Shown here piece after piece: positions 59,715-64,000 of a DNA stretch of 64,000 nucleotides (its first letter is position 1; each line of letters opens with the position of its first letter). Where the stretch lies: the NCBI GenBank assembly GCA_042691655.1, contig CP170506.1:682001-746000 (forward strand). The letters are read 5' to 3'. The position numbers and the translations under genes were made by a program. Under the pieces are notes generated by a model, which saw only the letters and a list, made by a program, of their open reading frames with translations, ran no database searches and was not told where the DNA came from. The DNA comes from UBA695 sp042691655. GTDB taxonomy: Bacteria > Verrucomicrobiota > Verrucomicrobiia > Chthoniobacterales > Chthoniobacteraceae.

Positions 59715-61034
59715 ATGGATCTCTGCATCATCGGTTCCGGTTACGTCGGCCTCGTCAGCGGAGCCTGCTTCGCCGAAGTGGGCCACAGCGTAGTCTGCGT
59801 AGACAACGACCAGCGTAAAGTCGACTCTCTTCAGGCTGGGAAAATTCCCATTTACGAGCCCGGCCTCGAGGAACTCGTTCACCGCAACGTCGCCGCCAAG
59901 CGTCTCCGGTTTACCAACAGCATTGAAGACGGGGTGGACCACTCCCAGGTCGTTTTCATTGCCGTCCCGACGCCTCCCCAGGCCGATGGCAGCGTGGATC
60001 TGACCTACATTGAGCGCGTCGCCCGCGAAATCGCCGGGGTCCTCAAGCCCGGCGAATACCGCGTCGTGGTTGATAAGAGCACCGTCCCGGTCAAGACCGG
60101 CGAGAAAGTCACCGACACCATCAAGCGCTACAACAGCGGGGCCGACTTCGACGTCGTCAGCAACCCCGAGTTCCTCCGCGAAGGCTGCGCCGTGCCCGAT
60201 CTGCTCAAGCCCGACCGCATCGTCATCGGCGGCAACAGCGACCGCGCCCTGGCCCTCATGAAGAAAGTTTATGAGCCCTTCAACGCCCCGATCCTCGTCA
60301 CCGACGTCGCCTCGGCCGAGCTCATCAAGCACGCCGCCAACTCCTTCCTGGCCCTCAAGATTTCCTACATCAACGCCGTTTCCGCGATCTGCGAAGCCAG
60401 TGGTGCCGACGTGGAAAAAGTCGCCGCCGGTATCGGAATGGATCGCCGCATCGGCCGCAACTTCCTGAACGCGGGCATCGGCTACGGTGGCTCCTGTTTC
60501 CCCAAAGACATTGCCGCATTCATCGCCATCAGCGATGACCTGGGCGTGCCCTTCACCCTGCTTAAGGAAGTTCAGCGCATCAACCGCGACCAGAAAGAAC
60601 GCTTCATCAAGGGCATCCGCGACGCCCTCTGGGTGCTGCGCGACAAGCGGATCGCCGTCTGGGGCCTGACCTTCAAGCCCGACACCGACGACGTTCGCAA
60701 CTCCGTGCCGATCGAGCTCGTCAACGAACTCGTCGCCGAGGGAGCCATCGTCACCGCCTACGATCCGAAGGGAGCCGAGAAGGCCGAGGAATACAAACTC
60801 TGCCCCGGCGTCAAGCTGGTGACGAGCCCGCTCGAAGCCGCCAAGGGAGCCGAAGCGCTCATCCTGGCCACCGAGTGGAAAGAGTTCGCCTCCGTGCCGC
60901 TCGAAGAAGTTAAGAAAGTCATGCACACCCCGCTGGTGTTCGACGGCCGCAACTTCTTTGACCCGGTCACCATGGCGGAACTCGGCTTCACCTACCACGC
61001 CATCGGCCGCCCTGTTCTGGAACCGAAGAAATAA
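59715..61034 (+). CDS. ugd: UDP-glucose 6-dehydrogenase
   Basis: A 439-residue NAD-dependent dehydrogenase making UDP-glucuronate for polysaccharide. The Rossmann motif IIGSGYVGLVSGACFAEVG, the substrate region NPEFLREGCAVPDL and the catalytic Cys in GYGGSCFPKDIAA are present. A short A/C-rich leader without a Shine-Dalgarno (59684-59714) precedes it. It follows lptD by 38 bases and is closed by a strong terminator, so the two may be one operon; LPS and capsule precursors are the shared theme. Confidence 0.95.
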   Translation: MDLCIIGSGYVGLVSGACFAEVGHSVVCVDNDQRKVDSLQAGKIPIYEPGLEELVHRNVAAKRLRFTNSIEDGVDHSQVVFIAVPTPPQADGSVDLTYIERVAREIAGVLKPGEYRVVVDKSTVPVKTGEKVTDTIKRYNSGADFDVVSNPEFLREGCAVPDLLKPDRIVIGGNSDRALALMKKVYEPFNAPILVTDVASAELIKHAANSFLALKISYINAVSAICEASGADVEKVAAGIGMDRRIGRNFLNAGIGYGGSCFPKDIAAFIAISDDLGVPFTLLKEVQRINRDQKERFIKGIRDALWVLRDKRIAVWGLTFKPDTDDVRNSVPIELVNELVAEGAIVTAYDPKGAEKAEEYKLCPGVKLVTSPLEAAKGAEALILATEWKEFASVPLEEVKKVMHTPLVFDGRNFFDPVTMAELGFTYHAIGRPVLEPKK

Positions 61035-61056
61035 CTGGCGTTCGACCAAAATTAAA

Positions 61057-61087
61057 GAGCCGCACGGGTTTCCGCGCGGCTTTTTTT
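61057..61087 (+). terminator. Rho-independent terminator of ugd
   Basis: AGCCGC (61057-61062) pairs with GCGGCT (61075-61080), CGG pairs with CCG inside, and a run of eight T follows. Confidence 0.88.
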
Positions 61088-61131
61088 GGGCCCTGACGGG
61101 CGGGTGTAGCCGTGTAGTTTATCAGTGAGCT

Positions 61132-61290
61132 TTTAGAGAGGACAGGCTCGGCAATTTTTGGACAGGATTAACAGGATTAAGAAGATTAACAGGATTACAC
61201 AGACAGCCTTCGAGCACTGGATGGGCACCCGGGAAACCCAATCCGAAAAATCCTGTCAATCCTGTCAATCCTGTCAATCTTGTTAATCCT
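61132..61290. repeat. Repeat element B, copy 2
   Basis: GACAGGATTAACAGG-type units on the left and ATCCTGTCA units on the right, enclosing a spacer that ends CCCAATCCGAAAAATCC as in copy 1. Direct neighbour of element A. Confidence 0.8.
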
Positions 61291-61492
61291 AAGCCGAAAA
61301 TAGGTGTCCTAGAAAAAAGGCAGAGGGCTCACGCAAAGACGCAAAGGCGCAAAGAAAGGCACGACTCTTTGCGCCTTTGCGTGAGAATAAAATTCCCCCT
61401 TTTTCATGCCGCGTGGAGCCCCGTCTGCGGGGCATGGGGATCTGTCAAAAAAAAGGCCGAGCTTCTCTGCTCACAAACCGACAGGCCTCCCC
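61291..61492. repeat. Repeat element A, copy 3, with module C
   Basis: GCCGAAAATAGGTGTCC, AAAAAAGGCAGAGGGC, the TCACG...CGTGA hairpin (61329-61384), the CATGCC...GGGGATCTGTC module and then module C (61455-61492). In copy 2 module C lies before element A; here it lies after it. Confidence 0.8.
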
Positions 61493-61539
61493 TGAGAGCT
61501 TCCTGTCCATTCCTTTATCGAAAGGGCACTCCCGAGCCC

Positions 61540-63885
61540 CTACTCGCTTGCCTTGGCCGTGTTCTGCGTGTTTTGCAGGCGGCGCAGGTCGATCAGGTCG
61601 GAGATGATGTTGAGCGTCTCCATCCGGGTGGCGTCCACTACGGGAGCGTTCGAGTCGGTGTCGGGGGCATCGTCCTCCGAATCATCAACAACGTCATCCG
61701 GGGCCGCTGAGGTCTTGGACTTGGCTCCCTTGGCGGCTTTCTTGTCCGCCTTGGCGGGCGATTTGGCCGGGGTGGCGCTCGGTGTGGGGCTGGCGATGGC
61801 GCTGGCAGTGGCGGCGGCTTCGGCCTTGGCTTTCTGCTTCGCTTCCGGCGTCGGTTCCACCCACTGATCCATCGAGTTGCGCTTCTTTCCGTCGTTGACG
61901 GCGGGCTGGAGCGGCTGGTTCACGTTGTCGAGCGTCAGGGCGTAGACCGTCAGCGGTTCGGATTTGCGCTTTTCGCGCTCCTGTTTGCGCTTCTCGATCT
62001 CCGTCTTGCGCTTGGCCATCTCGCTGCGGCGGGTCTGCTCGTTGAGCGAAATCTTGTTGCCGTCAAACGTCTCCTTCTGGCGGGCGATATCCTCGTCGAT
62101 GTACTTGAACTCCGGGTTCCCCGCCACGCGGGCCCCGGAACGAGTCCTTAGCTCATCCAGGAAGAGCGGTTGGCTGAAGGCGGCGGTTTTGCGGTAATCG
62201 GCGGGCGGAACCTCGTCGTAAGGGAGCGGGTTTTTCAGCGCGGATTCGCCGATGATGTCGTCCCGGTCGAAGAGCGAGGGGAGCGCCACGTCCGAGGAAA
62301 CGCCCCGGAACTGGGTGGAGCCACCGGCCACGCGGTAGAACTTCTGGATGGTCAGCTTGAGCGCGCCGCCCTCGCCGCCGCCGCCGCTCAGGAATTGCAG
62401 GAAGCGGTCCACGGGGATCAACTGCTGCACGGTTCCTTTGCCGAAGGTGTGGTGGTCGCCCACGATCACCGCCCGGCCGTAATCCTGGAGCGCACCGGCA
62501 AAAATCTCGCTGGCCGAGGCGCTGAGCGTGCTGGTGAGGATGACCAGCGGCCCGTCGTAGGTCGCGTCATTCTCGTCAGCCGAGAGGACGTCGATTTTCC
62601 CATTGGCGTCCTTTACCTGGACCACCGGGCCTTTTTTGATAAAGAGCCCCGTGAGGCGGGTGGCCTCCGTGAGGTAGCCGCCGCCGTTGCGCCGGATGTC
62701 GATGACCAGGCCCGAGATGCCTTCTTTTTTGAGGCGCTTTAAGAGGAGCCGGACATCGTCCGTCGTGCTTTTTGAGCCGCTGTCGACGTCGCCGTAGAAA
62801 CTCGGAATGGTGATCCAGCCGATTTTTTCCGGCTTGCCGTTGGCGTCGGGGCGTTCGATGAGGTAGGCCTTCGCTTCCTGGTCCTTCATCTCCACCTTGT
62901 CACGGGTAATCTCGACGATCTTGCGCGTGCTCGGGTCGGCATGGGTGGGGATCACCTGCAGCCGCACCTTTGTGCCTTTTTTGCCGCGGATCATGGAGAC
63001 CACCTTGTCGATCTTCATGTCGATCACGTCGACGAATTCGCCCTCACCCTGGGCCACGGATACGATGCGGTCGCCCACCTTGAGGTGGCCTTCCTTATCC
63101 GCCGGGCCGCCGACCACGAGTTCCATGATCTTGGTGTAGCCGTCGTCGTTCTTTTTCAGCACCGCGCCGATGCCCACCAGCGAGAGCTTCATCATGACGA
63201 GGAAGTTCTGGTATTCCTCTTTGCTCATGTACTCGGAGTGCGGGTCGTAGGTCTGCGCGAGGGCCGAGAGGAATTGGTTGACCGCGTCGCGGTTGGTCTG
63301 TTCGTGCAGGTTGCGCAGAAGGTTGTCGTAGCGGCGGTTGAGCACTTTGAGCGGCGGCTCGGTGGCTTTTTCCGCGAGCTTGAGCGTGAGGTACTCGCCT
63401 TCCACCTGGTCGTGCCAGAGCTGTTCCGCCTCGGCCTCGTCCTTGGGCCAGGGAGCTTTCTGCCGGTTGATGAGCAGGGAGTGGTCGCCCTTGAAGGTGA
63501 ATTTTTCCTCTGCCAGCCATTGTTTAACCTTGGCGATGCGGCCTTCCATCCGCTTGCGGTAGAGGTCGAAAATCTCGTAGGCCGGGGTCGGGTTGCCGAG
63601 CAGGATGTCGTCGTCGAGCGCGTCGCCGTACTTGGCCACGAACGCGTCGATGTCCTGCTGGGTAAAGACCATGTGGGCGTAATCGAGCGTGTCGATGTAG
63701 CGCAGGAGCGTCTTTTTCGAGAACTCGCCGTCGAGCTTGTGGCGGCTGTAGTGAAATTGCTCCATCACCCGGCCAATAGAACTGGTGATCTGGCCGGGAT
63801 CGGCTTCCGCTCCCGCCCTCGTGGCGGTGGCGGCGAGCAAGGCAAAGGTCGAGGCGAGGGCGAGTAGGGTGCGCAGTCGTTTCAT
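61540..63885 (-). CDS. prc: Periplasmic S41 C-terminal processing protease (tail-specific)
   Basis: A 781-residue Prc/Tsp-like protease. Residues 1-25 form a signal peptide (ALASTFALLAATATRAGA). A long helical N-terminal domain is followed by a PDZ domain (about 235-330; VGIGAVLKKNDDGYTKIME) and the S41 core with IDIRRNGGGYLTEA, catalytic Ser in LSASASEIFAG (about 452) and Lys in FGKGTVQQL (about 481). The C-terminal 100 residues are Ala/Lys/Ser-rich (PAKADKKAAKGAKSK). It degrades or trims periplasmic proteins with exposed C-termini. ATG 63885 is chosen for the signal peptide; the frame is open further upstream. Confidence 0.92.
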   Translation of the reverse strand: MKRLRTLLALASTFALLAATATRAGAEADPGQITSSIGRVMEQFHYSRHKLDGEFSKKTLLRYIDTLDYAHMVFTQQDIDAFVAKYGDALDDDILLGNPTPAYEIFDLYRKRMEGRIAKVKQWLAEEKFTFKGDHSLLINRQKAPWPKDEAEAEQLWHDQVEGEYLTLKLAEKATEPPLKVLNRRYDNLLRNLHEQTNRDAVNQFLSALAQTYDPHSEYMSKEEYQNFLVMMKLSLVGIGAVLKKNDDGYTKIMELVVGGPADKEGHLKVGDRIVSVAQGEGEFVDVIDMKIDKVVSMIRGKKGTKVRLQVIPTHADPSTRKIVEITRDKVEMKDQEAKAYLIERPDANGKPEKIGWITIPSFYGDVDSGSKSTTDDVRLLLKRLKKEGISGLVIDIRRNGGGYLTEATRLTGLFIKKGPVVQVKDANGKIDVLSADENDATYDGPLVILTSTLSASASEIFAGALQDYGRAVIVGDHHTFGKGTVQQLIPVDRFLQFLSGGGGEGGALKLTIQKFYRVAGGSTQFRGVSSDVALPSLFDRDDIIGESALKNPLPYDEVPPADYRKTAAFSQPLFLDELRTRSGARVAGNPEFKYIDEDIARQKETFDGNKISLNEQTRRSEMAKRKTEIEKRKQEREKRKSEPLTVYALTLDNVNQPLQPAVNDGKKRNSMDQWVEPTPEAKQKAKAEAAATASAIASPTPSATPAKSPAKADKKAAKGAKSKTSAAPDDVVDDSEDDAPDTDSNAPVVDATRMETLNIISDLIDLRRLQNTQNTAKASE

Positions 63886-64000
63886 GAAAGGGTAGTCAGT
63901 GTAAATCAATGCCTTAATGGATGGGTTCGCAATCCTTTTTGCCCCCAAAAACCAACTTCGTCGCAAATCTGGCTTGCGTCGAGAAACAAATTGCCGTCAC
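63886..64000. other. Right-end interval
   Basis: About 115 bases upstream of prc. No gene is seen; a minus-strand frame running through it only extends prc without family support. No clear promoter was found. Confidence 0.4.

Noticed and set aside
1..64000. Transposases, integrases, CRISPR arrays and rRNA or tRNA genes
   Set aside because: No frame with transposase or integrase motifs and no regularly spaced array of direct repeats with unique spacers was found; the short repeats present are palindromic or tandem without spacers.

Overview
The window is about 64 kb of GC-rich bacterial chromosome with densely packed genes on both strands. It looks like a member of the Verrucomicrobiota or a close relative. 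This is an inference: LPS-type envelope genes (waaA, lptD, rodA, lspA, an OmpA-type protein, S41 protease), almost no Shine-Dalgarno sequences before starts, and families of short intergenic inverted repeats. No rRNA, tRNA, CRISPR array or transposase was recognised.

Layout. 1-7518: a broken coiled-coil end, a Pro-rich anchored protein, a UbiD-family decarboxylase, an AT-rich singleton P-loop ATPase (Sll1717-like), a terC-exoD-HAD phosphatase operon and an SGNH hydrolase. 7519-17333: lepA, a histidine kinase, an M20 dipeptidase and a cusBA copper/silver efflux pair. 17471-19180: a GT39-like glycosyltransferase. 19267-23568: an orphan phage virion cassette (scaffold-like, N4-gp56-like capsid, four small or unknown head/tail-type genes) with no terminase, portal, integrase or lysis genes. 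23641-24224: rplU-rpmA with a clear terminator. 24545-32437: deoxyhypusine-synthase-like protein with a Lys-rich tail, anti-sigma-like small protein, CBS/histidine kinase/receiver hybrid, OmpA protein, DUF2062 protein, rsmI, comF-like, folC. 32439-38826: queA, a large nested palindrome, an NlpC/P60 lipoprotein, mntH-usp, rsmD-waaA. 38827-44277: an AT-rich interval with 12-bp direct repeats and two ribbon-helix-helix genes, then sbcD-sbcC. 44284-49653: CPBP protease, a small hypothetical gene, bioA, a repeat field, galM, an RRM protein. 50356-63885: ileS, a zinc-ribbon-like miniprotein, lspA, malQ, rodA, lptD, ugd and an S41 protease, separated by modular repeat blocks.

Themes. Envelope building recurs: rodA, lptD, waaA, ugd, lspA, the OmpA-type protein, an NlpC/P60 lipoprotein, the periplasmic S41 protease and a GT39 enzyme. 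Metal handling is represented by cusBA and mntH, and RNA/translation by lepA, rsmI, rsmD, queA, ileS, rplU and rpmA.

The most notable signals are the stand-alone capsid cassette, the repeated placement of sigma-70-like promoters only 6-12 bases before start codons (predicting leaderless or nearly leaderless mRNAs), the paired RHH genes beside iteron-like repeats (one without an obvious start codon), and large palindromic or modular intergenic repeats.
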